A stretch of DNA of 64,000 nt, taken from the NCBI GenBank assembly GCA_003523085.1, contig DPHD01000073.1, forward strand, positions 4,994-68,993, given 5' to 3'. Under the pieces are notes generated by a model that saw nothing but the letters and a program-made list of their open reading frames with translations, was not told the origin of the DNA and did no database searches. A program made the position numbers and the translations under genes. This stretch comes from Oceanospirillaceae bacterium (GTDB lineage Bacteria; Pseudomonadota; Gammaproteobacteria; Pseudomonadales; Balneatricaceae). Of this stretch, positions 46,990-55,829 are shown piece after piece; positions within the stretch are counted from its first letter, which is position 1; each line of letters starts with the position of its first letter.

Positions 46990-48033
46990 ATGTCTAAGGA
47001 CTTCGCAGGAGTAGGCAAGCAAATGCAACCCATTACCGGCCCGGCTGTTTGGGACCGTCAACAAATTGAAGCTGATTCAAGCTGGTTGTTTCAACTGTCT
47101 GAGGCAACCTTACAAGAGCTTGATATAGCGCTTAAAAAGTTCGGTGAAGGCGATATCGAGTTTTCAACATTGACACAATCGGATTTTATATTGCCTTCGT
47201 TTAGCGATACTGCAGCAGCTATGCAAGAAACATTGGGTTACGGCCGTGGGTTGGCGAAATTATCTGGTTTTGACGTCACCCGTTACACTGTTGAACAAGT
47301 CAAGTTAGCTTACTTTGGCATCTCTTTGCACTTGGGCATCCCGGTGTCACAAAGCTACCGAGGAGATTACATTGGTGAAGTGATTGACAAACAAGACCCG
47401 GTAGATCGTCGTCCATATCACAATGGTGGTGAGTTCATTATGCACCGCGACCCAACGGCCGATTTGGTGGGGTTGATGTCGATTCGCAAGGGCAAAACCG
47501 GCGGTTTAAGCCGAGTAATGAGTGCCGCCACGGTACACAACGTTTTATTGGCTGAAAAACCCGAACTCATGTCGACCTTGTATCAGGGCTATCCCTATAT
47601 GCGCACCACCCCCGATCGAGGCGACACCGAACTCTATACCCCTTATAAAATTCCGGTATTTAAATTTGCTGATAAAGGCGAGTTTATAGCCCATTACATC
47701 CCTGGTTTTAGTGAGTTTTACCAAGAGCGCGATGGTATGGCCAGTGACCATATTGAAGTTACCGCACAGACCGCAATCAAAGACGTGTTATGGTATCGCC
47801 CTGAGTTATACTTAGAAACGATGTTGCAACCCGGTGACATGCAGTTTGTAAACAACCGCTTTCTTATGCATGCACGCACCGACTATGAAGACTGGGACGA
47901 GCCGTCTAAGTACCGTTTACTGTTACGCATATGGATGCAGCTACCTGGCTTGAGTGTGGTGCCCGATGACATGCAGCACTTCGTCAACCGCGATCGTGCC
48001 GACGGTGGTATCGCCAAATCTAACCCAAAATAA
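46990..48033 (+). CDS. TauD/TfdA-like Fe(II)/2-oxoglutarate-dependent dioxygenase
   Basis: 347 residues from the ATG at 46990, with AAAGGTGG at good spacing. Facial triad: His and Asp in FIMHRDPTADL (near residue 150) and distal His in NNRFLMHARTDYED (near 295); the 2-oxoglutarate Arg is probably in YRLLLRIWMQLP. TauD-type fold. It oxidises a small organic acid or sulfonate-like compound; the true substrate is unknown. The FAD dehydrogenase follows 19 bases later. Confidence 0.82.
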   Translation: MSKDFAGVGKQMQPITGPAVWDRQQIEADSSWLFQLSEATLQELDIALKKFGEGDIEFSTLTQSDFILPSFSDTAAAMQETLGYGRGLAKLSGFDVTRYTVEQVKLAYFGISLHLGIPVSQSYRGDYIGEVIDKQDPVDRRPYHNGGEFIMHRDPTADLVGLMSIRKGKTGGLSRVMSAATVHNVLLAEKPELMSTLYQGYPYMRTTPDRGDTELYTPYKIPVFKFADKGEFIAHYIPGFSEFYQERDGMASDHIEVTAQTAIKDVLWYRPELYLETMLQPGDMQFVNNRFLMHARTDYEDWDEPSKYRLLLRIWMQLPGLSVVPDDMQHFVNRDRADGGIAKSNPK

Positions 48034-48052
48034 TATCCTTGGAAATGACTCG

Positions 48053-49432
48053 ATGACTGCAATAAAAGAAGGTCTTGCAAAGCTAAAAAGCGTGTTTGGT
48101 GATCGCTATAGTGACAATAGCAATATCCGTCAAGAACATGGTGCGGGCGAAGGTTACATTAGTGACGCCATGCCTGAAGCGGTACTCATGCTGGATAGCA
48201 CAGAGGCCGTTGCTACGGCAGTAGGTATTTGTAGCGACTACGCTATACCGGTAATCCCGTTTGGTGCTGGCACCTCCTTGGAGGGACAGCTTGTGGCTGT
48301 TAACGGTGGTGTAAGTATTGATTTAACTGGTATGGACCAAGTGTTAGAAATCAATGCCGAAGACTTTGACGTTAAACTGCAAGCGGGTGTGACTCGCGAA
48401 GCGCTCAATTACGAACTCAAGACCAGTGGTTTGTTTTTCCCACTTGATCCTGGCGCTAACGCTAGTTTGGGCGGCATGGCGTCTACGCGCGCATCCGGCA
48501 CCAACGCCGTACGTTATGGCACTATGAAAGAAGTGGTGCTGGGTCTTACGGTAGTCACGCCTAATGGCGATATCATTCAAACCGGAGGTCGCGCCAGAAA
48601 GAGTGCTGCTGGCTACGATTTAACCCATTTATATGTTGGTGCCGAAGGCACCCTAGGTATTATTACCGAACTTCGGTTACGCATCTTCCCTGTGCCCGAA
48701 CAAATTCGCTCTGCGGTGTGTGGGTTTGCCAGCGTCAACGACGCCGCTCAGTGTGTAATTGAATGTATGCAGCTAGCGGTGCCCATGGCCCGTATTGAGT
48801 TGCTTAACAGTTGCCAAATGGGCGCCTGTATTGATTATTCAAAGCTACAAGACTTTACGGCTCAACCCACTTTGTTTATGGAATTTCACGGTTCTAAAGC
48901 CAGCGTTGATGAACAAATTGAGCTGGTGGAGTCGGTGGCCCAAGAGTATGGCGCACAGGGTTTTCGCTGGGCCGAAACGTTGGAACAACGTAACCAGCTA
49001 TGGACGGCTCGGCATAAAGCCTACTTTGCCGGCATGGCACTTAATCCCGGTGCTAGTGTCATTAGTACCGACGTGTGTGTGCCCATCTCTAAATTAGCGG
49101 ACTGCATTGGACTAGCAGAAGCCAAAGCTTTGGAATTAGGGTTTAATTGTCCACTGGTGGGGCATGTGGGCGATGGCAATTTCCATCTGTTAATTCCATT
49201 TTACCCAGACAACCAAGCCCAAGTGTTGGCTGCTAAACAATTGAGCCACTATTTAGTCCAACAAGCGTTGGCATTACAGGGCACTTGTACCGGTGAACAT
49301 GGCATTGGACTTAGAAAAATGGACTATTTAATTGAGGAGCATGGCGCTAAAGCTGTACACACTATGGCCTTAATTAAACGTGCCCTGGATCCTAAAAATA
49401 TTATGAATCCGGGCAAGATATTTGAACTATAA
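48053..49432 (+). CDS. FAD-linked D-2-hydroxyacid dehydrogenase (D-lactate dehydrogenase/GlcD family)
   Basis: 459 residues from the ATG at 48053 (an upstream in-frame start overlaps the dioxygenase and is rejected). VAO/PCMH flavoprotein: VIPFGAGTSLEGQ and LDPGANASLGGMASTRASGTNAVRYGT in the FAD domain, and the C-terminal metal/substrate signature VGHVGDGNFHLL plus CTGEHGIGLRKMDYL. Family members oxidise D-lactate, D-2-hydroxyglutarate or glycolate. Pairing with a hydroxylating dioxygenase suggests it oxidises that enzyme's product. Confidence 0.86.
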   Translation: MTAIKEGLAKLKSVFGDRYSDNSNIRQEHGAGEGYISDAMPEAVLMLDSTEAVATAVGICSDYAIPVIPFGAGTSLEGQLVAVNGGVSIDLTGMDQVLEINAEDFDVKLQAGVTREALNYELKTSGLFFPLDPGANASLGGMASTRASGTNAVRYGTMKEVVLGLTVVTPNGDIIQTGGRARKSAAGYDLTHLYVGAEGTLGIITELRLRIFPVPEQIRSAVCGFASVNDAAQCVIECMQLAVPMARIELLNSCQMGACIDYSKLQDFTAQPTLFMEFHGSKASVDEQIELVESVAQEYGAQGFRWAETLEQRNQLWTARHKAYFAGMALNPGASVISTDVCVPISKLADCIGLAEAKALELGFNCPLVGHVGDGNFHLLIPFYPDNQAQVLAAKQLSHYLVQQALALQGTCTGEHGIGLRKMDYLIEEHGAKAVHTMALIKRALDPKNIMNPGKIFEL

Positions 49433-49753
49433 CTAAGAGCAATATAGCTCGTGTAAGGTTTGAATAACTTTAGACGCCCGTACGTCCGACAAGGAGTAAT
49501 AGATGGTTTGTGATTCCCTACGGGTCTTTACCAAACCATCTTTACGCAATACCGCAAGGTGTTGCGATAAGGCCGACTGGCTGAGGTCTAAGTGGTCATT
49601 GAGTTCAGTAACAGAAAGCTCTGTGCCATCCAAGTTACACAAGATCAGCAAGCGACTCTCATTAGCTATGGCTTTGAGCATGGTAGCCGCAATTTTGGCG
49701 TTACTTTTAAGGTCGTCAGCCGCTTGATTAGAGGGTTGGGTGTGAGTTGCCAT
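49433..49753 (-). CDS. ArsR-family regulator of the BigR/SqrR persulfide-sensor type
   Basis: 106 residues. Winged helix with LSQSALSQHLAVLRKDGLVKTRRESQTIYYSL. It lacks the metal-binding motif of ArsR (CVC) but has Cys39 (LLILCNL) and Cys105 (LYCS), 66 residues apart. This is the same spacing as the disulfide/persulfide pair of BigR (42/108) and SqrR (41/107). These repressors release DNA when sulfide or persulfide links the cysteines. The stop abuts the dehydrogenase stop exactly. No sulfide-oxidising gene is adjacent. Confidence 0.83.
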   Translation of the reverse strand: MATHTQPSNQAADDLKSNAKIAATMLKAIANESRLLILCNLDGTELSVTELNDHLDLSQSALSQHLAVLRKDGLVKTRRESQTIYYSLSDVRASKVIQTLHELYCS

Positions 49754-49767
49754 GGGCGATTATCTCC

Positions 49768-49783
49768 GCACTTATATTAGTGC
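49768..49783 (-). promoter_or_regulatory. Palindrome before the ArsR gene (candidate operator)
   Basis: GCACT (49768-49772), TATATT, AGTGC (49779-49783), starting 15 bases upstream of the start codon. On the minus strand TTGGCC and TATACC hexamers, 16 apart, lie just upstream (about 49799-49826), so the dyad would fall near the transcription start, suited to autorepression. Confidence 0.45.
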
Positions 49784-49913
49784 TTGTTGAGTCTGAGGGT
49801 ATACGATTGATTAATTGTAGGCCAAATATTAATAGGTACAATAATTAAGTCTAAAATATTAGAAGCTTCATTATAACCAAATAACATATGCTTTGTAATT
49901 GATATGTCATTTA

Positions 49914-50726
49914 TCATAGGTCTAGGCGCACAAAAATAGGGCAGTGGTCCGACGGTTTTTCCATGCCGCGGATGTCATAATCGATTCCCGCTTCGCTGAC
50001 TTGGCACTGTAGGCTTTGAGTGAGTAATATCTGATCAATTCGAAGGCCGCGGCGCGGCTCTCGATCGAAGCCTTTGCTACGATAGTCAAACCAGGAGTAC
50101 TGTTGTTCATGGGGGTGTAGCGCTCGGTAACTGTCTGTCAAACCAAACTCCATCAAACTCGATAGCCATTCCCGTTCAACGGGTTGGAAGCTGGCTTTAC
50201 CGGTTTTTAACCAGCGTTTACGGTTGTCATCGCCGATACCAATATCAACATCGCTGGCGGCTATATTAATGTCACCCATCACCACAATATGATCACTGTT
50301 GTGGTATTCGTCTGCAAGTAATTGGGTGAGGCCTGCATAAAAATTTCTTTTAGCCGGGAATTTTGTGGCGTGGTCGATGTTTTCACCTTGCGGGAAATAG
50401 CCATTAAGAACCGTCATGGTGTCACCATTGGGTAACTGCAATAGCGCACCCACCAGTCGTTTTTGCGATTCCTCAGTGTCTCCGGGCAGGCCTTTAATGG
50501 TCTTTAAAATGGGCAGGTTGGTCATTAGCGCAACCCCATAATGGCCTTTTTGACCATGAAATATGGTTTCGTAGCCTAAGCGTTGGGTCTCGGCGACGGG
50601 AAATTCAAGGTCTTGTACTTTAGTTTCTTGCAGGCCGATGACGGCGGGTAAGTATTGCTCACTGATGGCATCGAGTTGCGCAATACGCGCACGGATACTG
50701 TTAATGTTAAAAGAAATTAGGTACAT
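49914..50726 (-). CDS. xthA: Exodeoxyribonuclease III
   Basis: AP endonuclease and 3'-5' exonuclease of base excision repair. 270 residues from the ATG at 50726. EEP fold motifs: FNINSIRARI (Asn metal ligand), GLQETKVQD (catalytic Glu), NGYFPQGEN, VMGDINIAASDVDIG (Asp/Asn), and the C-terminal KPSDHCPIFVRL with the catalytic Asp-His. The open frame runs on upstream to 51125 but that part lies antisense to gor and lacks family similarity. Confidence 0.95.
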   Translation of the reverse strand: MYLISFNINSIRARIAQLDAISEQYLPAVIGLQETKVQDLEFPVAETQRLGYETIFHGQKGHYGVALMTNLPILKTIKGLPGDTEESQKRLVGALLQLPNGDTMTVLNGYFPQGENIDHATKFPAKRNFYAGLTQLLADEYHNSDHIVVMGDINIAASDVDIGIGDDNRKRWLKTGKASFQPVEREWLSSLMEFGLTDSYRALHPHEQQYSWFDYRSKGFDREPRRGLRIDQILLTQSLQCQVSEAGIDYDIRGMEKPSDHCPIFVRLDL

Positions 50727-50858
50727 AAGGAAAACTCGAGTTAAATGATTTAAAACCGACAAAGCCAGCCAAAGACTGCTAAGCTTTGCGGCTATTGTAA
50801 TGTAAGTGCGGCAAGGAATGTAGCTTGGCGTTGTCGCCACGACTAGAGAACAAAAGAT

Positions 50859-52208
50859 ATGAGTTATGATTTCGATGTGTTTGTCATTGGTGCCGGCTCT
50901 GGTGGTGTGAGGACAGCACGCATGGCCGCCGCCGCAGGCGCAAAAGTAGCTGTGGCAGATGACCGCGCATTGGGTGGCACCTGTGTTAACGTCGGTTGTG
51001 TGCCTAAAAAATTGTATACCTACGCTAGCCACTTTAGCCATGATTTCGAAAATGCTCAGGGGTTTGGCTGGCAGGTACCTGCCGTTACATTTGATTGGCC
51101 CACCTTGGTGGCCAACAAAAAACAAGAAATTAGCCGTCTAAATACCATCTATGGCAACTTATTAAACAACTCAGGTGCACAAATTATTGCCGGTTATGCG
51201 CAGTTAAAAGATGCCCATACAGTGACCGTGTCAGGCCAAGATTACACGGCCCAGCGCATCGTTATTGCCACCGGTGGCACGCCTAATATCCCAGCGGTTG
51301 ATTACGCCGATTTACTTATTAGCTCCGATCAAATATTTGACTTGCCCGAGTTTCCTAAACGCTTGCTGGTGGTGGGTGCAGGTTACATTGCCCTTGAGTT
51401 TGCCTGCATTTTCCAAGGTTTAGGTAGCCAGGTTGAAGTGTCTTACCGCGGTGACTTGATAATGCGTGGGTTCGATCAAGACGTACGTCAGTTCGTCGAC
51501 CAAGAAATGCGTAAACAGGGGATCGTGTTAACTTACCAAAGCCAGATCGAAAATGTAGAAAAGCAGGCTGACGGCAGCTTGTTGGTGACCTTTAACGATG
51601 GTTCCAAGCGTCTCGTCGACCAAGTGCTTATGGCCATTGGGCGCAACCCACGCCTGCAGGGTATTGGCCTTGAACGTTTGGGAATCGAAACCACAGCCAG
51701 TGGTGTCATTGCCGTCAACGCTAAGTTCCAAACCAACATCAACAGTATTTATGCCCTGGGTGACGTCACTGGAGGCATTGAGCTTACGCCGGTGGCTTTG
51801 GCTGAAGCCATGACTTTGGTCAACCATTGGTATGGAGACGGTACGAAAACAATGGATTACGAGTTTATACCCACCGCCGTATTCACTCAGCCCAACGTGG
51901 GTACCATTGGCTTAACCGAGCAACAAGCCCGCGATCAATATTCCCAGATAGAGGTGTACAGCTCCGACTTTAAACCCATGAAACACACCCTTAGTGGTAG
52001 CGATGAGCGTAGCTTTATGAAGCTCATTGTGGATAAGACCAGTGATAGAGTGATCGGTTTACACATTGTCGGAGAAGGTGCTGGAGAAATGTTGCAAGGT
52101 TTTGGTGTGGCAATAAAAGCCGGTGCCACTAAAGCCGATTTCGATGCCACCATTGGCATTCATCCAACCAGTGCTGAGGAATTAGTCACCATGAGAGTGC
52201 CGAATTGA
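50859..52208 (+). CDS. gor: Glutathione-disulfide reductase
   Basis: Reduces GSSG with NADPH, keeping cytosolic glutathione reduced. 449 residues, normal length. FAD motif VIGAGSGGVRTARMAA, redox-active disulfide GGTCVNVGCVPKKL (Cys near 43 and 48), NADPH site VVGAGYIALEFA with downstream SYRGDLIMRGFD, second FAD motif IYALGDVTG, and C-terminal HPTSAEELVTM with the active-site His. Divergent from xthA. Glutathione users gloB and frmA-fghA lie elsewhere in the window. Confidence 0.96.
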   Translation: MSYDFDVFVIGAGSGGVRTARMAAAAGAKVAVADDRALGGTCVNVGCVPKKLYTYASHFSHDFENAQGFGWQVPAVTFDWPTLVANKKQEISRLNTIYGNLLNNSGAQIIAGYAQLKDAHTVTVSGQDYTAQRIVIATGGTPNIPAVDYADLLISSDQIFDLPEFPKRLLVVGAGYIALEFACIFQGLGSQVEVSYRGDLIMRGFDQDVRQFVDQEMRKQGIVLTYQSQIENVEKQADGSLLVTFNDGSKRLVDQVLMAIGRNPRLQGIGLERLGIETTASGVIAVNAKFQTNINSIYALGDVTGGIELTPVALAEAMTLVNHWYGDGTKTMDYEFIPTAVFTQPNVGTIGLTEQQARDQYSQIEVYSSDFKPMKHTLSGSDERSFMKLIVDKTSDRVIGLHIVGEGAGEMLQGFGVAIKAGATKADFDATIGIHPTSAEELVTMRVPN

Positions 52209-52481
52209 GACCATTGCACAATACGAACACCAAGTGAAAATGGCTAAAATAGTCCTGTTTTTCGTTGGAAAACTTGGCAATAGCTCGCTATTACCTGCGT
52301 TTCCCGCCTCAACCAGCCCCATTTTATCTCATTTCCCTTTTGTCGCCGTATTATGCAAAGGTCTCAAATTAAATTATATTGCCATTTTTATTGCTTTTTA
52401 CAGCAAATATAAAAATCTATTCTATATTTGATATCACGGGGAGCAATCCTGTGTAATCAATTGATGTGGAGTAGTTTGATA
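52209..52481. other. AT-rich intergenic stretch with two dyads between gor and the OmpA gene
   Basis: The 273-base gap holds GTTTT-N7-AAAAC (52257-52273) and GGCAATAG-CTCG-CTATTACC (52276-52295, one mismatch), then an AT-rich tail. A 65-codon open frame at 52234-52431 has no clear Shine-Dalgarno, a hydrophobic but featureless product, and runs into the AT-rich leader, so I do not call it a gene. The first half looks like a dispersed intergenic element; copies elsewhere in the genome would settle that. Confidence 0.35.
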
Positions 52482-53093
52482 ATGAAATTTAATAAGACAG
52501 TTTTAGGTTTAGCAGTGGCTTTAGTGGCAACCTCTTCGTGGGGCCATGGCGAGCATGGATCGAATACGGTCTGGAAGACCACCGACGGCCATAATCTTGT
52601 GACTACGGACGGTGAATGTGTACGTGCGTTTGATTTTGCTAGCCTAGAGCGCGATTCCTGCCATTTGCCTGAGGTGGTAGCAGCGCCTGTAGAAGAGGTT
52701 GTACAGCAAGTCGAGCCGGCCGCTCAGCCAGTATTAAAGGTGGTGACTAACGAAGCTACCATTAACTTTGCAACCGACAGCTCTGCGCTGGATATGGCTG
52801 CCAAAGTGGCATTGCATAAGTTACTTGAAGCGTCCCGTGGTGCCGAACAGTTATTGGCTGTACAAGTGGTGGGCCATGCTGACACCCGTGGTGAAGCGAG
52901 CTACAACTTGGATCTGTCTCAGCGTCGTGTCGATGCTATTAGCGCCTACTTGACAGTCCGTGGCGTTAAAACCACATCTACCTTTGCCCAAGGTGAAGCA
53001 CGTCCAGTAATGGATGAAAATGGTCTCGAAAACTTAGCGGACAGCCGACGTGCAGAAGTGTTGATTAAAACTCAGGTTAAAGTAATGAACTAG
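52482..53093 (+). CDS. OmpA-family peptidoglycan-binding protein
   Basis: 203 residues from the ATG at 52482. Signal peptide MKFNKTVLGLAVALVATSSWG, then a short region with GHGEHGSNTVWKTTDGHNLVTTDGECVRAFDF (two Cys, probably a disulfide), a Pro/Val/Glu-rich linker, and a C-terminal OmpA domain: INFATDSSALD, VVGHADTRGEASYNLDLSQRRVDAI and ADSRRAEVLI. No beta-barrel, so a periplasmic peptidoglycan-binding protein. Followed by a strong terminator. Confidence 0.9.
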   Translation: MKFNKTVLGLAVALVATSSWGHGEHGSNTVWKTTDGHNLVTTDGECVRAFDFASLERDSCHLPEVVAAPVEEVVQQVEPAAQPVLKVVTNEATINFATDSSALDMAAKVALHKLLEASRGAEQLLAVQVVGHADTRGEASYNLDLSQRRVDAISAYLTVRGVKTTSTFAQGEARPVMDENGLENLADSRRAEVLIKTQVKVMN

Positions 53094-53120
53094 TCCATAC
53101 TTGGATTAGTTCGTTGTACC

Positions 53121-53154
53121 AAGCCTCATCGGTTAAGCCGATGGGGCTTTTTTA
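53121..53154. terminator. Terminator between the OmpA gene and the Kef-type gene
   Basis: GCCTCATCGG (53123-53132), TTAAG, CCGATGGGGC (one G-T pair), then TTTTTT. The T-run touches the stop codon of the convergent antiporter gene. Confidence 0.88.
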
Positions 53155-54339
53155 GTCGTGACGTAAATGATCCTTAACGGCGATGGGGGACTTAAAATTC
53201 CACACCACAAGGTAAGAGGAGGCCACAAAAGTGATGATGGCCGTGGCTTGAATAAGCAAGGACGCAGTATCAGTAATCAACATGCTAGAGGCCGCTAAAG
53301 TGGCGATGAGAATGGAAAATTCGCTGGTTTGTCCTAACCGAAAGCCGACTTCCCACGCGGTGGATTTAGACTTGCAAATTGGCCTTATAATTAAACCAAA
53401 CACCAGTGGCTTGATACTGATAACTAGCAACGCCAGTACCAAACATTGAAACCAGATCGAGTGCATCATGGGGAAATTAAAACTAGCGCCGATGGAAAAG
53501 AAAAACAACACCAAAAAGAAGTCTCTGATGGGTTTTAAGTTAATGGCAATGTATTGGCTGATGGGGCTAGAGGCTAAACTCACACCGGCAATAAAGGCAC
53601 CGATTTCTGCCGAAAGACCGATGCTGTGGGCTAACTCTGCTAGCCCCAAGCACCAACCCAAGGCCAATAAGAAAATGTATTCGTGAAAGCGGTCGAATTT
53701 TTGAATGAGTACTAATAACACCCAGCGCACTGTGGCCAAAGCGGCCAACATTAATAACGGCACCGCTGCTAAACTTAATAATAGGTCGATATTGAGGGTT
53801 AAGTCCAAGCCTTGGCTATATTGCTGTCCTAAGGTGGTGAGCAAGGTCAGCAGAATAATGGCGATAAGATCTTGCAATAATAACAAGCCCACCACCAGCT
53901 CTCCCGTTTGTTTGTGGTGCAATACTGTTGTAGGTAATAGCTTGATACCAATAATGGTGCTGGAAAACATCGTAGAAGCACCAATAATCAAGCTATCAAT
54001 AGTATTAAAACCAAATGCGATTGCCACGCCATAGCCTAACAAAGCAAAGGCCAGCGAACTGACTAAAGCCACCATATAGCCTTTGCGTAGCATTTGTAAC
54101 AAGTGGCTCGGCTGCATGTCTAAACCGATAAGAAACAACAAAAATATGATGCCCACATGGGATACATCAGCTAACAACTCGGTGTCGACTACCCAGGCTA
54201 AGCCAAATGGGCCAAGGCAGGCGCCTAATACAATATAGGCTAATAACAATGGTTGGCGAAAATACAACGATAAGGTGGCTAATAGCGCAGCCCCGGTAAA
54301 AATCAAAAAGAAGGAAAATATAACTGATTCGGTATGCAT
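53152..54339 (-). CDS. Kef-type cation/proton antiporter (CPA2 family)
   Basis: 395 residues, almost all membrane-embedded, about twelve segments. YIVLGACLGPFGLAWV, LLFLIGLDMQP, GASTMFSSTIIGIKLL and LALGWCLGLAELAHSIGLSAEIGAFIAGVSLA are CPA2 landmarks. It lacks the C-terminal TrkA-N/RCK domain of KefB/KefC, so it would not be gated by nucleotide or glutathione in the KefC way. It abuts the MATE gene upstream with no gap, suggesting an operon. K+ or Na+ specificity cannot be told. Confidence 0.88.
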   Translation of the reverse strand: MHTESVIFSFFLIFTGAALLATLSLYFRQPLLLAYIVLGACLGPFGLAWVVDTELLADVSHVGIIFLLFLIGLDMQPSHLLQMLRKGYMVALVSSLAFALLGYGVAIAFGFNTIDSLIIGASTMFSSTIIGIKLLPTTVLHHKQTGELVVGLLLLQDLIAIILLTLLTTLGQQYSQGLDLTLNIDLLLSLAAVPLLMLAALATVRWVLLVLIQKFDRFHEYIFLLALGWCLGLAELAHSIGLSAEIGAFIAGVSLASSPISQYIAINLKPIRDFFLVLFFFSIGASFNFPMMHSIWFQCLVLALLVISIKPLVFGLIIRPICKSKSTAWEVGFRLGQTSEFSILIATLAASSMLITDTASLLIQATAIITFVASSYLVVWNFKSPIAVKDHLRHD

Positions 54340-55671
54340 TTAGCTTGCCTGTCCTTGTGTCTTAAGCTGTTGTAAGTATTGTTGCCAGTTAAGCCACAAA
54401 ATGCCGCTGACGATGGCCCGATAACCTATGTGTAGCCACCAAACCATGATAAAACCATAACTGGGTATACACCAAATCATCAGTGGCAAAAATAAGCCCC
54501 ATTGACCTAAACTGACCCATAGCATAGCTCGTTTTCGTCGGTCTGCCACTATCAAACAGCGACTGAGGATGATAATTAGGGTTTCTAATACCATCGCCAG
54601 TGCATACCAGGGTAAGGCGCTGCTGGTTAGGTGTTGTAGTTCACGACTCACCAACAGCAGGTTAGCCAAACAATCACGTGCCAACCATACCAATATTAGT
54701 AACGCCAAGGAACTGAGCAGACCGGTGGTCAATATTAATCGACTCCATTGCTTAATGCGTTTTATGTCTTGTTGGGCAATGGCCTTGCCTATGAGGCTTA
54801 ATGCCGCTTGACCCAAGCCGACCGCAGGTAATACCAATAGTAAACCGATATTGAGGACACTAAAGGTGGCTGCTAAGGCAGACGCGCCTAGACGGCTCAA
54901 TACCCACATAAACACGGCTAAGTGCATGGCGAATAAAAACTGCTGCACCATTGATGGCCAGCTAAGCTGAATGATTTGTCTGACTTGGTCAATTTGTGGT
55001 GCGCGAATTTGTACTGATGTTTGGGATCGAACAAACACAAACCACTGCATTAAGGCTCCTAGCCAAAGCGCGATGCTAGTGCCTAGGGCTGCACCTGAAG
55101 CACCCATAGCCGGTACGCCAATGCCATAGATTAAGGCGTAACTTAAGGGTACGTTTACAACATGAGCCAGGAGTAGAATTTTGGCAAACTGCCACGGTTG
55201 ACCTTGTTGACTCCAATAGACTCTCATGGCAATACTTAACACGATGGCAGGCAAACCCCATAGGCGCCATTGGGTATAGTGGAGTGCCAAGCTATTGATG
55301 CGATCGTCCAGCACAAAGGTTGCAATAACCTTTGGTGCTAATAGGGTGGCTAGGGTGCCTAGTATTGCAGCCACGGTAAGCCCCAACCACAATCCAGAAC
55401 TTAACCACCCAGAGGTCGTGCTTGTTTGGCTCACGTAGGCGTGTATACCGGTACCCAAACCGGTTAACAAAGCGGCTAAGATAAACACCAAATAGCTACC
55501 AATGCTCACACTTGCCAAGGCCAGGCCGCCGAGGTGGCCCACCAGGGCGGTATCTACCAGACCAAGCAAGGCTTGTGACAACATCGCACCGCTTAACGGT
55601 AACGCCAAGCGTATTAAACCCGCCAGTGATGGCTTAGTCGGTGAGTTAGAGATTGATGATATAGAGGACAT
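54340..55671 (-). CDS. MATE-family efflux transporter (DinF-like)
   Basis: 443 residues with about twelve hydrophobic segments in two halves. Motifs: ALPLSGAMLSQALLGLVDTALVGHLG at the N-terminus and the second-half counterpart LSWPSMVQQFLFAMHLAVFMWVLSRLGASALAA. This layout is closest to the DinF/NorM group that exports drugs or organic cations with Na+ or H+. No LexA box was seen upstream. The Kef-type gene follows with zero spacing. Confidence 0.88.
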   Translation of the reverse strand: MSSISSISNSPTKPSLAGLIRLALPLSGAMLSQALLGLVDTALVGHLGGLALASVSIGSYLVFILAALLTGLGTGIHAYVSQTSTTSGWLSSGLWLGLTVAAILGTLATLLAPKVIATFVLDDRINSLALHYTQWRLWGLPAIVLSIAMRVYWSQQGQPWQFAKILLLAHVVNVPLSYALIYGIGVPAMGASGAALGTSIALWLGALMQWFVFVRSQTSVQIRAPQIDQVRQIIQLSWPSMVQQFLFAMHLAVFMWVLSRLGASALAATFSVLNIGLLLVLPAVGLGQAALSLIGKAIAQQDIKRIKQWSRLILTTGLLSSLALLILVWLARDCLANLLLVSRELQHLTSSALPWYALAMVLETLIIILSRCLIVADRRKRAMLWVSLGQWGLFLPLMIWCIPSYGFIMVWWLHIGYRAIVSGILWLNWQQYLQQLKTQGQAS

Positions 55672-55829
55672 GTAACGACATTTTATAGCATGGAGCCACC
55701 ATTATATGCTTTTTTGTTGTGGCTTCAAAATTAATACCCAAGTAAAACAGTAGGGTATATAATAGGCCCCATATCAAAGTATCGTCTCCCGACGTTTGCA
55801 CTGCATAGGGAGCAACACAGGAAATAAAT

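Noticed and set aside
45944..49753. Treating the LysR-dioxygenase-dehydrogenase-ArsR stretch as a genomic island
   Set aside because: No integrase, repeats, tRNA junction or visible change in base or codon use relative to neighbours.
50727..51125. 133-codon upstream extension of the exonuclease III reading frame
   Set aside because: It lies antisense to the start of gor, has no similarity to ExoIII, and the family N-terminus MYLISFNINS begins exactly at 50726.
52234..52431. 65-codon ORF in the gor-OmpA gap
   Set aside because: No convincing Shine-Dalgarno, AT-rich low-complexity tail, and overlap with dyads and the OmpA leader; more likely noncoding.
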